Positions 1-8,688 of a stretch of 54,702 nt of DNA are shown here, piece after piece. The stretch lies in NCBI RefSeq assembly GCF_000430705.1, contig NZ_AUMN01000029.1:1-54702 (forward strand). Reading direction: 5' to 3'. The DNA is from Arthrobacter castelli DSM 16402 (GTDB lineage: Bacteria; Actinomycetota; Actinomycetes; Actinomycetales; Micrococcaceae). The translations under genes were made by a program, and so were the position numbers. Under the pieces are notes generated by a model. That model did no database searches, was not told where the DNA came from, and saw only the letters and a list, made by a program, of their open reading frames with translations. The first letter of the stretch is position 1, and each line of letters starts with the position of its first letter.

Positions 1-620
1 TGGGTGAATTGACTGGGACGTCCCCGGTTGGTTCGCTGGCCTGTTCCTCGGATGCCTTGGCGCCGGGGGAGTCGACCACGTGTACAACCGAATTCACCGC
101 CCCGGCTCAAGAAGCGGGCTGGGCCTTTCCTGTGACGGTAAGTGGAGCTACAGCGGGAGACGGTGAACAGGTCCAGGCCTCTCAGCGGGTTTACTTCACC
201 GTGGCGAGTTCAGAGCGCAGCGATGGCACCGTTCCTGATGGCCATGGCTCAACGGGTGGATCAAACCCAACGGGTGGATCCAACTCGGCTGGTGGTTCTT
301 ACCCGAGCAGTGGAGACGCTCCGGTGGGTGGGTCTGATCCCGCGACCGGTGTCGGTGGTGCATTTACACCGCCGTTGTCCACGAACAATGGTGGTCCCGC
401 CAACCTGTTTCCAAACGGTTTGGATGCCGGTGGCAACCATCAAGTAGGGAAGGTGCCCGCGGGTAGTGTCGACGGCGGTCTTGCTTCGCAGTCGGCCTCG
501 GATAGCGGATGGCTGTTCAACGCTGGCCTGTTGACGTTGCTGACAGCTCTCGTTATTGGGGCTTGGCTGCGCTTGGAGCCGGCGACGGCATCGATTGTGG
601 CGAAGATGGAGAAAGAATGA
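1..620 (+). CDS. C-terminal part of a membrane-anchored surface protein (5' end outside window)
   Basis: The reading frame is open from the left edge (first full codon at 3-5), so the start lies upstream. The first ~70 residues look like the end of a DUF11/CARDB-type extracellular beta-sandwich repeat (LAPGESTTCTTEFT, a common wording in such repeats). Next comes a Gly/Ser/Asn-rich linker with repeats such as TGGSNPTGGSN, then one hydrophobic helix (WLFNAGLLTLLTALVIGAWL) and a short charged tail ending KMEKE. I see no LPXTG-type sorting signal before the helix, so the protein is probably held by the helix itself. Its stop overlaps the start of the next gene (ATGA at 617-620), so it is translationally coupled to the two sortase-fold genes and is likely their partner or substrate; that role is inferred from context only. 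Confidence 0.75.
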   Translation, partial: GELTGTSPVGSLACSSDALAPGESTTCTTEFTAPAQEAGWAFPVTVSGATAGDGEQVQASQRVYFTVASSERSDGTVPDGHGSTGGSNPTGGSNSAGGSYPSSGDAPVGGSDPATGVGGAFTPPLSTNNGGPANLFPNGLDAGGNHQVGKVPAGSVDGGLASQSASDSGWLFNAGLLTLLTALVIGAWLRLEPATASIVAKMEKE

Positions 621-1279
621 GCCAAAAGGAAAGGAGACGCAGGAGCGGTCGCCGGTCCCTGATGGGCCCGGCGGCCCTCGTCGGCAGCGTATTCCTCATT
701 CTGGGGTTGGGATTCGGTCCGCTCCTCGGCCCGGCTAATTCGGGTTCGATGCCGGCATCAGGCGAAGCTGCGCAAGCGGACCCCACAGGTTCAGCCGAAT
801 CGACAGATGCGAATTCCGGCCCGGAGATGGACCGGTCTAAACCGGTCTCATTGAAGGTGCCTGCTATGGGGCTTCGCGAACAACTCCTTGAGCTGGGGAC
901 GAAAAAGGATGGTGATTTCGTCGAGCTCCCGGCACCGGCGCGAGCCGGATGGTTCACCGAATCGGTGACGCCTGGAGAGGTTGGCATCGCAACAGTAGTC
1001 GGTTACATACGCAAGTCCGAGAATCAGCCCGGGGTGTTCTCAAACCTGGGTGATCTGGCGCAAGGGGACAAGATTTCCGTAAAGCGCGAGGACGGGTCCA
1101 AAGCCGTCTTCGACGTCGGCCGGATCGAGACCTATGCGGAAGGGAAGTTACCGGAGTCTGAGGTATACGGGCAGACGGATCGTCCCGAGCTTCGGCTCAT
1201 CACCAGTGGCGGTAAGCTACACCCGGATGATCCGGCCGGCAACGTCGTCGTCTATGCCCACCTTGTCGATTCGCGATGA
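617..1279 (+). CDS. Sortase-fold protein lacking the catalytic His and Cys (pseudo-sortase, class F-like)
   Basis: 220 aa: basic N-terminus, one TM helix (about residues 15-38), a low-complexity linker (40-75), then a class F-type sortase domain (about 76-216). The start is ATG 617 (ATGA overlap with the upstream gene, GGAG just before). Class F sortases carry the catalytic His in a GH(V/L)D-type motif; here the segment reads VVGYIRK with Tyr130 (TAC) in the His place. The catalytic Cys of LITCGG is Ser197 (LITSGGK, codon AGT). The rest of the fold is well kept (PAPARAGWFTESVTPGEVG, VYGQTDRPELRLIT, NVVVYAHLV). No frameshift or stop is present, so this looks like a maintained non-catalytic paralogue, not a decaying gene. 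It sits directly before an intact sortase, so a regulatory or substrate-presenting role is possible (inference). Confidence 0.85.
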   Translation: MSQKERRRRSGRRSLMGPAALVGSVFLILGLGFGPLLGPANSGSMPASGEAAQADPTGSAESTDANSGPEMDRSKPVSLKVPAMGLREQLLELGTKKDGDFVELPAPARAGWFTESVTPGEVGIATVVGYIRKSENQPGVFSNLGDLAQGDKISVKREDGSKAVFDVGRIETYAEGKLPESEVYGQTDRPELRLITSGGKLHPDDPAGNVVVYAHLVDSR

Positions 1280-1290
1280 GGTGAACAACG

Positions 1291-2031
1291 ATGCTGTCGA
1301 CGCTGAGATCCCTGGCCCGCAGGCCGGGGCGCCTCGGCTGGAGATCAGGGAGTATCCTGGTCGGCGTTTTAGCCACACTGGGATGTGCCTTTCTGATAGT
1401 GGCTGCCCTGAATGACGAACAGGGCAGTGGCCCGCAGCCGGTGGAGGCTGCCTCGCCCGCTCAGAAAAGCCAGTCTGGTGCAGGCGAAGAACCTCGCAAA
1501 GGCCAGGATGTTCGTCAGCTGAGGCGGCCGACGACGAAAGACGCCGCGGCAACTATGTCCCATTCACAGCCGGTGCAGTTGGCGATTCCCGCGATCGAGG
1601 CCGGTTCCCGGCTGCTCACCCTGGGTTTGCAGTCCGATGGGACTATGGAGGTGCCCCGGCCCGGGCAGGCGGATATGGCAGGTTGGTACCGCCATTCGCC
1701 GGCTCCCGGGCAACTGGGTCCTGCCGTGATAGCCGGTCATGTCGACTCGCTTGACGACGGGACTGGGGTCTTCTACCGGCTGAGCTCGTTGCAGCAAGGC
1801 GACGAGGTGCGGGTCACCCGGGCGGACGGGCTCATCGCGATCTTCACGGTCGAGACGGTCGCCTCGTACTCCAAGGAGTCCTTTCCGACTGAGAAGGTGT
1901 ATGGCGACATCGACCACGCCGGCTTGAGACTCATCACCTGCGGAGATCTAAACGAGGCAGCCGGCGAATATCAGGCAAATACGGTTGTCTTCGCCTCATT
2001 GGACCGTATCGACCATCCACCGTCCGGGTGA
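1291..2031 (+). CDS. Class F sortase (cysteine transpeptidase)
   Basis: 246 aa: basic N-terminus, TM helix about 21-40, charged linker to about 90, sortase domain 92-240. The catalytic His150 lies in VIAGHVDS and the catalytic Cys217 in LRLITCGD, both as expected for class F. Sortases cut a C-terminal sorting signal and join the protein to a cell-wall nucleophile on the outer face of the membrane. The start ATG 1291 has a good ribosome site (GAGGTGA 1278-1284). It lies 11 nt after the catalytically dead paralogue at 617-1279, with which it shares the motif WYRHSPAPG/WFTESVTPG and VYGDID/VYGQTD, so the pair arose by duplication. No LPXTG-bearing substrate is visible nearby; the surface protein at 1-620 lacks one. 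Confidence 0.9.
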   Translation: MLSTLRSLARRPGRLGWRSGSILVGVLATLGCAFLIVAALNDEQGSGPQPVEAASPAQKSQSGAGEEPRKGQDVRQLRRPTTKDAAATMSHSQPVQLAIPAIEAGSRLLTLGLQSDGTMEVPRPGQADMAGWYRHSPAPGQLGPAVIAGHVDSLDDGTGVFYRLSSLQQGDEVRVTRADGLIAIFTVETVASYSKESFPTEKVYGDIDHAGLRLITCGDLNEAAGEYQANTVVFASLDRIDHPPSG

Positions 2032-2094
2032 GGCCGGCCCCGCGAGGGGCGGCGGGACCATTCGATAATTGCAGGTCAGGGAAAGGGAGTCATC

Positions 2095-3129
2095 ATGGCC
2101 AGGTTACGGCCCCGACGAAGCTATGGTGTCCTGCTGCTGGCCATCGCGCTTTCCGTCACACTTGCCGCCATCGCGTTTTCAACCACGTTGGCCGCTTCCG
2201 GGGCGTCGATGGCCCAATCGAATCCGGCCGGCTTCGATTCCGGTGGCCAGGACCGGTCGCCGAGCCGCGATGCAGCGCCGGCCGCCTGGCAGCTGGCCGA
2301 TGTTCAGTCTCAACTGACCCGTTTCGCGGTCAATCATGGGGCCGGTCAGGTACAGAACTGGTACGTCGATCAGGACCGTAATTCGGTCGTGCTGATGGTG
2401 CGGGCAGGCGCCGATGATGCGAAGACCCGGGCATTCGTTGAAAAGGCCCAAAGTTTCGGTCACCGGGTCGACGTCGAGCGGGTCCGGTCACAGGCCCGTT
2501 CAGCGGCGTACCTCTACGGCGGGCAACCGGTCACGCTCAGTAACGGCAAGCAATGTTCCATTGGGTTCAACGCGAGGACGTCCAGTGGTGAGTCGATCTT
2601 CCTGACGGCAGGCCACTGCGCGGCCGGCGGGCCAATAGCCATCCGCAATGGCAGCCGGATCGGCCACACCATAGGACGCAGCTTCCCGGGCAACGACTAC
2701 GCCGCGATGACAATCAACCGGCCCAATGCCTGGAACCCGCAGCCGGCAGTCGACAAGTACAACGGGTATGCGCGAGTGGTGCGCGGGCATCGTGAGCCGC
2801 CGGTCGGCTCGAGGGTGTGCAAGGGTGGTGAAAGTACCGGCTGGACGTGCGGAACGATCCAGAGCTACAACCAGGCCGTCAATTACAACGGCAACATCGT
2901 CTACGGGCTGGTCCGGTTCAGCGCGTGTGTGCAATCCGGCGACAGCGGCGGCGCCGTGATGCGGGGCAACTACGCCGTCGGAATCGTCAGCGGCGCGCAA
3001 ATGAAACAACACGGAGCGGCCACAGGGTGCGGGCAGCGCACGGCACCGAATGTGAGCTTCTACCAACCCATCGGCGAGGTGCTCAACGCCTACGACGCCA
3101 CACTGGTGACCCGCCATTCGGGACCCTGA
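2095..3129 (+). CDS. Secreted trypsin-fold serine protease, streptogrisin/alpha-lytic type (S1E-like)
   Basis: 344 aa preproprotein. A signal peptide covers about residues 1-41, followed by a propeptide-like region (about 42-136) and a mature protease domain (about 137-335). The catalytic triad is visible: His174 in LTAGHCA, Asp201 in GNDYAAM, Ser284 in SGDSGGAV. Six cysteines (154/175, 242/252, 278/312) fit the three disulfides usual for streptogrisins. The start ATG 2095 follows GGGAAAGGGAG. It lies 63 nt after the sortase and on the same strand, so it may be co-transcribed with it. Role: extracellular proteolysis, possibly processing of surface proteins; the substrate is unknown. Confidence 0.92.
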   Translation: MARLRPRRSYGVLLLAIALSVTLAAIAFSTTLAASGASMAQSNPAGFDSGGQDRSPSRDAAPAAWQLADVQSQLTRFAVNHGAGQVQNWYVDQDRNSVVLMVRAGADDAKTRAFVEKAQSFGHRVDVERVRSQARSAAYLYGGQPVTLSNGKQCSIGFNARTSSGESIFLTAGHCAAGGPIAIRNGSRIGHTIGRSFPGNDYAAMTINRPNAWNPQPAVDKYNGYARVVRGHREPPVGSRVCKGGESTGWTCGTIQSYNQAVNYNGNIVYGLVRFSACVQSGDSGGAVMRGNYAVGIVSGAQMKQHGAATGCGQRTAPNVSFYQPIGEVLNAYDATLVTRHSGP

Positions 3130-3253
3130 CGCTCTCGGCTGACGAGACCCGGCCTTCCGCCACTGTTCATCTGAAGGACAACGCCACGTCAGCTGCCCGG
3201 AACTTCCGGGTGGCACGGTAGGAGCGTTGTTGAACAGATACAGGAGGCCAGAC

Positions 3254-4159
3254 ATGACCGGGACCAACATCCGGGGAGCACACGCACGCCGCAGCCGTGT
3301 CCTTATCACAGGCTTGCTGACGGCAGCGATGCTGAGCACCGGGACAGCCGCCGCCCACGCCTGGCCTGCGGCGGCGCCGAACGATGAACCAACTGTGATC
3401 GCCCACCGCGGCGCTTCCGCCCAGGCGCCCGAAAATACGCTGCCCGCCGTTGAACTTGGTACAAAGGCCGACTTTGTGGAGGTTGATGTCCAGATGACTA
3501 AGGACGGTGAGTTGGTTGTCATTCACGACACCACCCTTGACCGCACGACGGATGTCGAAAGCAAATACCCCGATCGCGCGCCCTATAACGTAGGTGACTT
3601 CACCCTCGCCGAAATCCGCACTCTCGACGCCGGATCCTGGTTCAGCGACGAATACGCCGGCACCAGGATCCCCACCCTGGAGGAGGTGCTCGACACGCTG
3701 CGCGGCCGCGCCGGTCTGCTGTTGGAGGTCAAGAGCCCCGCGCTGTATCCCGGCATCGCAGAAGCCATCGTCGCCGAGCTCGACGGCGAGGGTTGGCTGC
3801 GGGCGAACCCCCGCTCCGGACGGCTCATTGTGCAGTCCTTCAACTGGGACTTCATGGCCCAATTCAACTCCCTGGCTCCCAAGGTTCCGGCAGGGCTGCT
3901 GGGCGGGCCGCCGTCGGAAGCGGAAATGGCTGAGCTGTCCACATGGGCAGACCAGATCAACCCCAACCACAATCAGGTGGACGCCGAATTCATCGACACC
4001 GTGCACGAATACGGGATGGTCACCTGGCCTTACACAGTTGACGATCCAGCGCGGATGGGTGAACTCGCAGGGATCGGCGTGGATGGCATCATCACCAACC
4101 ACCCGGCGGTGCTGATCGAGGTACTGCGTGAAGGACCGGGCTTGCGGGACGCCGCCTGA
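3254..4159 (+). CDS. Secreted glycerophosphodiester phosphodiesterase (GDPD)
   Basis: 301 aa. It hydrolyses glycerophosphodiesters to glycerol-3-phosphate and an alcohol, a phosphorus-scavenging step outside the cell. A signal peptide (about 1-34, ending TAAAHA) precedes a GDPD TIM barrel with the expected motifs: AHRGASAQAPENT (catalytic His and substrate loop), VEVDVQMTKDGELVVIHD (metal-binding Glu/Asp and second His), LLLEVKSP, and the late WPYTVDD. ATG 3254 is chosen because AGGAGG (3242-3247) sits 6 nt before it; the longer TTG-initiated frame from 3227 has no such site. A single Pho-box-like half unit GTTCATC (3165-3171) is upstream but is too weak to call. Convergent with the FUSC gene, 9 nt away. 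Confidence 0.93.
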   Translation: MTGTNIRGAHARRSRVLITGLLTAAMLSTGTAAAHAWPAAAPNDEPTVIAHRGASAQAPENTLPAVELGTKADFVEVDVQMTKDGELVVIHDTTLDRTTDVESKYPDRAPYNVGDFTLAEIRTLDAGSWFSDEYAGTRIPTLEEVLDTLRGRAGLLLEVKSPALYPGIAEAIVAELDGEGWLRANPRSGRLIVQSFNWDFMAQFNSLAPKVPAGLLGGPPSEAEMAELSTWADQINPNHNQVDAEFIDTVHEYGMVTWPYTVDDPARMGELAGIGVDGIITNHPAVLIEVLREGPGLRDAA

Positions 4160-4168
4160 CGGGCGCTG

Positions 4169-5299
4169 CTACAGCTCCGGCAGGTAGCTTTGCGCGTCCT
4201 CGTGGTCCAGGCCGGTGGCCTCAAGCAAGTCGACAATCATCGGCCGATAAAGCAGCACCAGGCCCTCGCCCTCGAGACGCTTGATCGACAACAGATTCGG
4301 ATGCAGGCTGACCGCTACGGCCTCGAGCTCATTGCGGGCGCGGCGCAGGTAGCTTTCCTGCGACCCTGCTTCGGTCTCCGACAGTGCCGCGGCCAGGATC
4401 CTCACTCCGTCGGCGGTGTCCTCGATCAACGCGCCCAGATTCTCCATCGCCTCCTCGGTCAGGGCAGCGTTGTTGATCACCGACGCCAGCCTCCGGCTGA
4501 ATACTCGGCTGTTGCGCACTGCCAGATCGATATGGTGCAGCGCTTTCTCCAACCGTTCCACCTCGCCGCGGTGCCGCCGGTTGGCCGGAGAGATCGTGGC
4601 CACCTCCCGGGAGGACCGGAGGGTGCCGGAGAGGCGGTCGACCAGGGGCTGGCAGTTCCGTGCCCGGACCAGCGCGTGCCAGGCCCGGGTGGAGTCGCTG
4701 CGAGTGACTGCTTCCGCCGTCTCACGAAGCACCTTCGCCAGCTCATCCAGCAGCTCGCGGAGACTCACTTTTGGTTCACGGCGGGGGTCCCGGGGCACCA
4801 GCATGGTGATCAACAGCGCGAACGCACCGCCGACGACGGCATCGAGGCTGCGGGTGAACGGGCCGCCGTCGGGCGCGGGCAACAGCACCACCAGCAACGC
4901 CTGCAGCCCCAGCTGGGTGGTGAAAATGCTGCCACTGTCCAGGAAGCGGGCCAGCATGACGGAGATGAAAATCACGACGGCGGCCTGCCACAATCCGACG
5001 CCGAGAAGGTGCAGCAGCGAATCTCCGACGACGATGCCCAACGTGCAGCCCGCCGCGACCTCCAGCACCTTGCGGATTCTCGGGTCCCGGGAGAAGCCAA
5101 GGGCGATGATGGAGGATGTTGCAGCGAACAGCGGACCCTCATGGCCGAGGACATACTGAGCGAAGGCGTAAGCGCCGACGCTGCACACCGTGATCTGCAG
5201 GGCCGGCCAGACGGAATTCCGGCTTCGGAGCAGGCCAACCTTGGCCCGGCGTCGCAGGAACGACGCGGGCCGCTTTGCCCGTGAACCGGAGGTGGCCAT
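4169..5299 (-). CDS. FUSC-family membrane protein (aromatic acid exporter-like)
   Basis: 376 aa. The N-terminal half has about six hydrophobic segments in the arrangement of FUSC/ArAE proteins (GPLFAATSSIIALGFS, then VLEVAAGCTLGIVVGDSLLH, LDAVVGGAFALLITMLVPRDP). The C-terminal half is a cytoplasmic, charged helical region (about residues 180-376), usual for this family. Members are linked to export of aromatic or other organic acids, but the substrate cannot be read from sequence. It faces the pst operon 1 promoter, from which it is divergent; the 220-bp gap (5300-5519) holds the Pho-box repeats. Confidence 0.85.
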   Translation of the reverse strand: MATSGSRAKRPASFLRRRAKVGLLRSRNSVWPALQITVCSVGAYAFAQYVLGHEGPLFAATSSIIALGFSRDPRIRKVLEVAAGCTLGIVVGDSLLHLLGVGLWQAAVVIFISVMLARFLDSGSIFTTQLGLQALLVVLLPAPDGGPFTRSLDAVVGGAFALLITMLVPRDPRREPKVSLRELLDELAKVLRETAEAVTRSDSTRAWHALVRARNCQPLVDRLSGTLRSSREVATISPANRRHRGEVERLEKALHHIDLAVRNSRVFSRRLASVINNAALTEEAMENLGALIEDTADGVRILAAALSETEAGSQESYLRRARNELEAVAVSLHPNLLSIKRLEGEGLVLLYRPMIVDLLEATGLDHEDAQSYLPEL

Positions 5300-5394
5300 G
5301 GGTTCACTCTATTGGACACAACGACGGTACACAGACGGGCGCGAATGACTCACGTGCTGGAGGTGAGACAAGGGGTTTAGTAGGCTTACGCCAG

Positions 5395-5479
5395 GTTATT
5401 GACTGCTGTTCACCGGTCCTGGCTTGTAGTTAACCTTTTGTTCATCTGGGTTGTTCACGGTGGTGGTTGCGGGTACAGC
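5395..5479 (+). promoter_or_regulatory. Pho-box-like repeats and promoter of pst operon 1
   Basis: GTTCACC-like units occur at 5408-5414 (GTTCACC), 5429-5435 (GTTAACC), 5440-5446 (GTTCATC) and 5453-5459 (GTTCACG), with a weaker GTTATTG at 5395. The 5429 and 5440 units are exactly 11 bp apart and the others 13-21 bp. Tandem 11-bp GTTCACC-type units are the known PhoP site of Streptomyces and relatives. A plausible core promoter is TTGTTC (5451-5456), 17 bp, TACAGC (5474-5479), so the repeats overlap the -35, as at PhoP-activated promoters. Confidence 0.7.
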
Positions 5480-5519
5480 GGTGCCCGGATGCAGACAACG
5501 AATGAAAGGGGCATCGCCC

Positions 5520-6635
5520 GTGAAGGCATCCCGCCTGCGCGTTGTGGCCGCCATGTTGGCGGCGGGTGCGGTGGTTTTGACGGGTTGCGGTTCGGATAAT
5601 CCGACCGGCGAGACCCCCGGAGCAGACAGGGCTTACCAGGGAGAGGGCCTGGCCGGCACGTTGACGGGTGTCGGGTCCTCGGCCCAGGCCTCAGCGATGA
5701 ATGCGTGGAAGACGGGGTTCATGGCCGAGCATCCCGGCGCGACAATCCTGTACTCGCCCGACGGCTCCGGAGCGGGCCGTGGCGCCCTGCTGGCCGGCGC
5801 GGCGGATTTCGCCGGTTCCGACGCCTACCTTGACGAGAAGGAACTGAAGCTGTCCAAGGAAGTCTGCGGCCCCGGAGGCGCCATCGACATACCGGTGTAC
5901 ATCTCTCCTATCTCGCTGGCCTTCAACATCCCGGGGGTCGAGAAGCTGAAGCTGGATGCCAAAACCATCGCGCTGATCTTCCGCAACGAGATCAACAACT
6001 GGCAGCATGAGGCCATCGCCAGCCAGAACCCGGGAGTCGACCTGCCGGACCTGAAGATTACGGCCGTCAACCGAAGCGACGACTCCGGAACCACCGAGAA
6101 CTTCACCGACTATCTCTCCGCCGCCGCCCCGAAGGTATGGCCGGAAGACCCCGGCGGCACATGGCCGACGAATCTGCAGGGCGAGAACGCAAAAGGCAAC
6201 TCCGGGGTGGTTAAGGTGGTATCCAACACCCCCGGCGCCATCACCTATGCGGACGATTCCGCCGTCGACGATTCGGTCAGCACCGTCAGCGTGAAGGTTG
6301 GCGACGAGTACGTTCCGGTCACGCCTGAGGCGGCCTCCAACGCGGTGGAAGAAGCCACCCGCGTGGAGGGCCGCGCCAAGCACGACATTGCACTTGAGCT
6401 CGACCGCTCCACCACCAAATCCGGGGCCTATCCCATTGTGCTCGTCTCGTACCACATCGTCTGTACGCAGTATGAGTCGGAAAAGACGGTGAAACTGCTC
6501 AAGGAATTCGAGTCCTACGTGTTGAGCAGGCAGGGACAGCAGGACGCCCAGGAGGCCGCCAGCAGCGCTCCGATTCCCCGCGGTCTCGCCAAACAGGCCC
6601 TGCAGGCGGTTAATTCGGTGGAGGTCGCCCCGTAA
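5520..6635 (+). CDS. pstS: PstS phosphate-binding lipoprotein, copy 1
   Basis: 371 aa. Captures inorganic phosphate outside the cell for the PstCAB ABC importer. A lipoprotein signal runs from residue 1 with lipobox VLTGC (Cys23). Periplasmic-binding motifs include YSPDGSGAGR and NRSDDSGTTENF, both phosphate-contacting loops in PstS. GTG 5520 is preferred because AAAGGGG precedes it and the signal peptide starts there; copy 2 has the same GTG-AAG start. The frame is open further upstream to 5451 but that part is not signal-like. First gene of pstSCAB-1, ending with a TAATG overlap into pstC. Confidence 0.95.
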   Translation: MKASRLRVVAAMLAAGAVVLTGCGSDNPTGETPGADRAYQGEGLAGTLTGVGSSAQASAMNAWKTGFMAEHPGATILYSPDGSGAGRGALLAGAADFAGSDAYLDEKELKLSKEVCGPGGAIDIPVYISPISLAFNIPGVEKLKLDAKTIALIFRNEINNWQHEAIASQNPGVDLPDLKITAVNRSDDSGTTENFTDYLSAAAPKVWPEDPGGTWPTNLQGENAKGNSGVVKVVSNTPGAITYADDSAVDDSVSTVSVKVGDEYVPVTPEAASNAVEEATRVEGRAKHDIALELDRSTTKSGAYPIVLVSYHIVCTQYESEKTVKLLKEFESYVLSRQGQQDAQEAASSAPIPRGLAKQALQAVNSVEVAP

Positions 6636-7549
6636 TGTCGAAGCAAACCTCCCGAGCCGGGGACAGGATATTTTCCACCACCGCACTGATGGCCGGCGTG
6701 CTGATCCTGGTCGTGCTGTTCAGCGTGGCCGTCTTCCTGCTGATCCAGGCGCTGCCGGCCTTCTTCGCCGATCCGTCGGAAATCACCGGCGGCGAAGGAT
6801 TCTGGTCCTACATCTGGCCTATCATCGTCGGCACGGTGATTGCCGCGGCCATCGCACTGATCCTCGCCACCCCGGTGGCCTTGGGCGTGGCGTTGTTCAT
6901 TTCGCATTATGCCCCGCGCAGGCTGTCACAGGGGCTGGGCTACGTCATTGATCTGCTGGCCGCCATCCCGTCAGTGATTTACGGTGTCTGGGGCATTACC
7001 TTCCTGGCGGTGCAACTGGAGCCGATGTACGAGTGGCTGGCGGAATATGCCGGTTGGATACCGATCTTCGCCGGTCCGGCGTCGGCCACCGGTAAAACGA
7101 TGCTGACCGCCGGTATCGTGCTGGCCGTGATGATCCTGCCGATTATCACCTCGATTTCCCGGGAAATCTTCCTGCAGACGCCGAAACTCCACGAAGAAGC
7201 GGCCTTGGCGCTGGGAGCAACGCGGTGGGAAATGATCCGGATGACCGTGATCCCCTTCGGCCGTCCGGGAGTGATCAGCGCAGTGATGCTCGGACTGGGA
7301 CGCGCGCTGGGTGAGACGATGGCGGTCGCGTTGGTGCTGTCGACCGGTCCGCTGATTCTCAGCTTGATCCAGACCGGCAACTCCACCATTGCTGCAGAAA
7401 TTGCCCTCAATTACCCGGAGGCATATGGGCTTCGCCTGGCTGAGCTGATCGCGGCGGGCCTGCTGCTGTTCATCATCACGCTGGCCGTCAACATGGTCGC
7501 CCGCTGGGTCATCACCCGGAACAAGGACTTCTCTGGAGCCAACGCATGA
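6635..7549 (+). CDS. pstC: PstC phosphate ABC transporter permease, copy 1
   Basis: 304 aa with about six TM helices. It forms half of the membrane channel with PstA. Visible features are a long N-terminal periplasmic stretch after TM1 (LIQALPAFFADPSEITGG), the PstC signature IDLLAAIPSVIYGVWG and the ABC-contacting EAA loop HEEAALALGATRWEMIRMT. The start overlaps the pstS stop by one base (TAATG). The stop overlaps pstA (ATGA), so translation is coupled. Confidence 0.95.
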   Translation: MSKQTSRAGDRIFSTTALMAGVLILVVLFSVAVFLLIQALPAFFADPSEITGGEGFWSYIWPIIVGTVIAAAIALILATPVALGVALFISHYAPRRLSQGLGYVIDLLAAIPSVIYGVWGITFLAVQLEPMYEWLAEYAGWIPIFAGPASATGKTMLTAGIVLAVMILPIITSISREIFLQTPKLHEEAALALGATRWEMIRMTVIPFGRPGVISAVMLGLGRALGETMAVALVLSTGPLILSLIQTGNSTIAAEIALNYPEAYGLRLAELIAAGLLLFIITLAVNMVARWVITRNKDFSGANA

Positions 7550-8649
7550 CCAACACCATGACGACCCGCAGAAAGTCGAACCTCACCAGAGGGCAACTGC
7601 CCAAGTACACCCCCTGGGTGGTGGTGGCAGCAGCGGTGGTCCTGGCCGCGGCGATCATGACCCTGGTCGGTTTCAGCGCCTTCGGTTGGGGCGTGCTGGC
7701 AGCGATCCTGTTTACCGTCGGCCTGACCGGAATATCGGCGGCCGTCGAAGGGGCGCGCCAGGCAAAGGACAAGCTCGCCACGTGCTTGGTGTTCGGGTCC
7801 TTCCTGATTGCTCTATTGCCGCTCATTTCGGTGATCTGGACCGTGCTGGTCAACGGCATCCCTGGATTGACCTTCGATTTCCTCTTCTACTCAATGAACG
7901 GGGTAACCGGCCAATTCGATGACGCTGCGGCCGCGGGCGAGGCACCGGTGGTCGGCGGCGTCTACCACGCGATTGTCGGCACCCTGCTGATGACCTTATG
8001 GGCCACGCTGATCTCAGTTCCGGTGGGGCTGCTGGCTGCGGTTTACCTGGTCGAATACTCGGAAGGCGGCCGGCTGGCGAAGGCCATCACCTTCTTCGTC
8101 GATGTGATGACCGGTATCCCTTCCATTGTGGCCGGCCTCTTCGCGGTGGCGTTCTTCGCCGTCGTCTTTGGCCCCGGGACCAAAACCGGCATCGTTGCTG
8201 CTGTGGCGTTGTCGGTGCTGATGATTCCGGTGGTGGTCCGTTCCACGGAGGAGATGCTGCGCATTGTGCCCAACGAGCTGCGTGAGGCTTCTTATGCGCT
8301 GGGTGTGCGCAAGTGGCGGACCATCACCAAGGTGGTGATTCCGACGGCGATCTCGGGTATTGCATCCGGTGTCACCTTGGCCATTGCGCGAGTGGTGGGC
8401 GAAACCGCCCCCATCCTGGTGACCGCCGGATTCGCGACATCGATCAACTTCAACGTGTTTTCCGGTTGGATGGCGTCGCTTCCCACCTTCATTTATACCC
8501 AGATCATCACGCCCACATCGCCGTCGAATCCGGATCCCAGCGCCCAGCGTGCCTGGGCAGCGGCGCTGCTGCTGATCATCCTCGTGATGCTGCTCAACCT
8601 GGCGGCACGGTTGATTGCCCGGTTCTTCGCACCCAAGACCGGCCGCTGA
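7546..8649 (+). CDS. pstA: PstA phosphate ABC transporter permease, copy 1
   Basis: 367 aa, longer than the ~300 aa of enteric PstA because of an N-terminal block with two extra hydrophobic helices (about residues 20-70). The core has the PstA signature DVMTGIPSIVAGLFA, the cytoplasmic EAA loop (ELREASYALGVRKWRTITK) and a C-terminal LLNLAARLIARFF helix. A 167-nt tract (8197-8363) is about 96% identical to the same region of the second pstA (12751-12917), including a 71-nt perfect run, which hints at gene conversion. Confidence 0.94.
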   Translation: MTNTMTTRRKSNLTRGQLPKYTPWVVVAAAVVLAAAIMTLVGFSAFGWGVLAAILFTVGLTGISAAVEGARQAKDKLATCLVFGSFLIALLPLISVIWTVLVNGIPGLTFDFLFYSMNGVTGQFDDAAAAGEAPVVGGVYHAIVGTLLMTLWATLISVPVGLLAAVYLVEYSEGGRLAKAITFFVDVMTGIPSIVAGLFAVAFFAVVFGPGTKTGIVAAVALSVLMIPVVVRSTEEMLRIVPNELREASYALGVRKWRTITKVVIPTAISGIASGVTLAIARVVGETAPILVTAGFATSINFNVFSGWMASLPTFIYTQIITPTSPSNPDPSAQRAWAAALLLIILVMLLNLAARLIARFFAPKTGR

Positions 8650-8688
8650 ACCGGCGAACCCGGCTGAGAAACCAGTAAAGGATTTCCA

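Noticed and set aside
3130-3253. Possible Pho box before the secreted glycerophosphodiesterase
   Set aside because: A single GTTCATC unit (3165) without a second at 11 bp; below the standard used for the other three sites.
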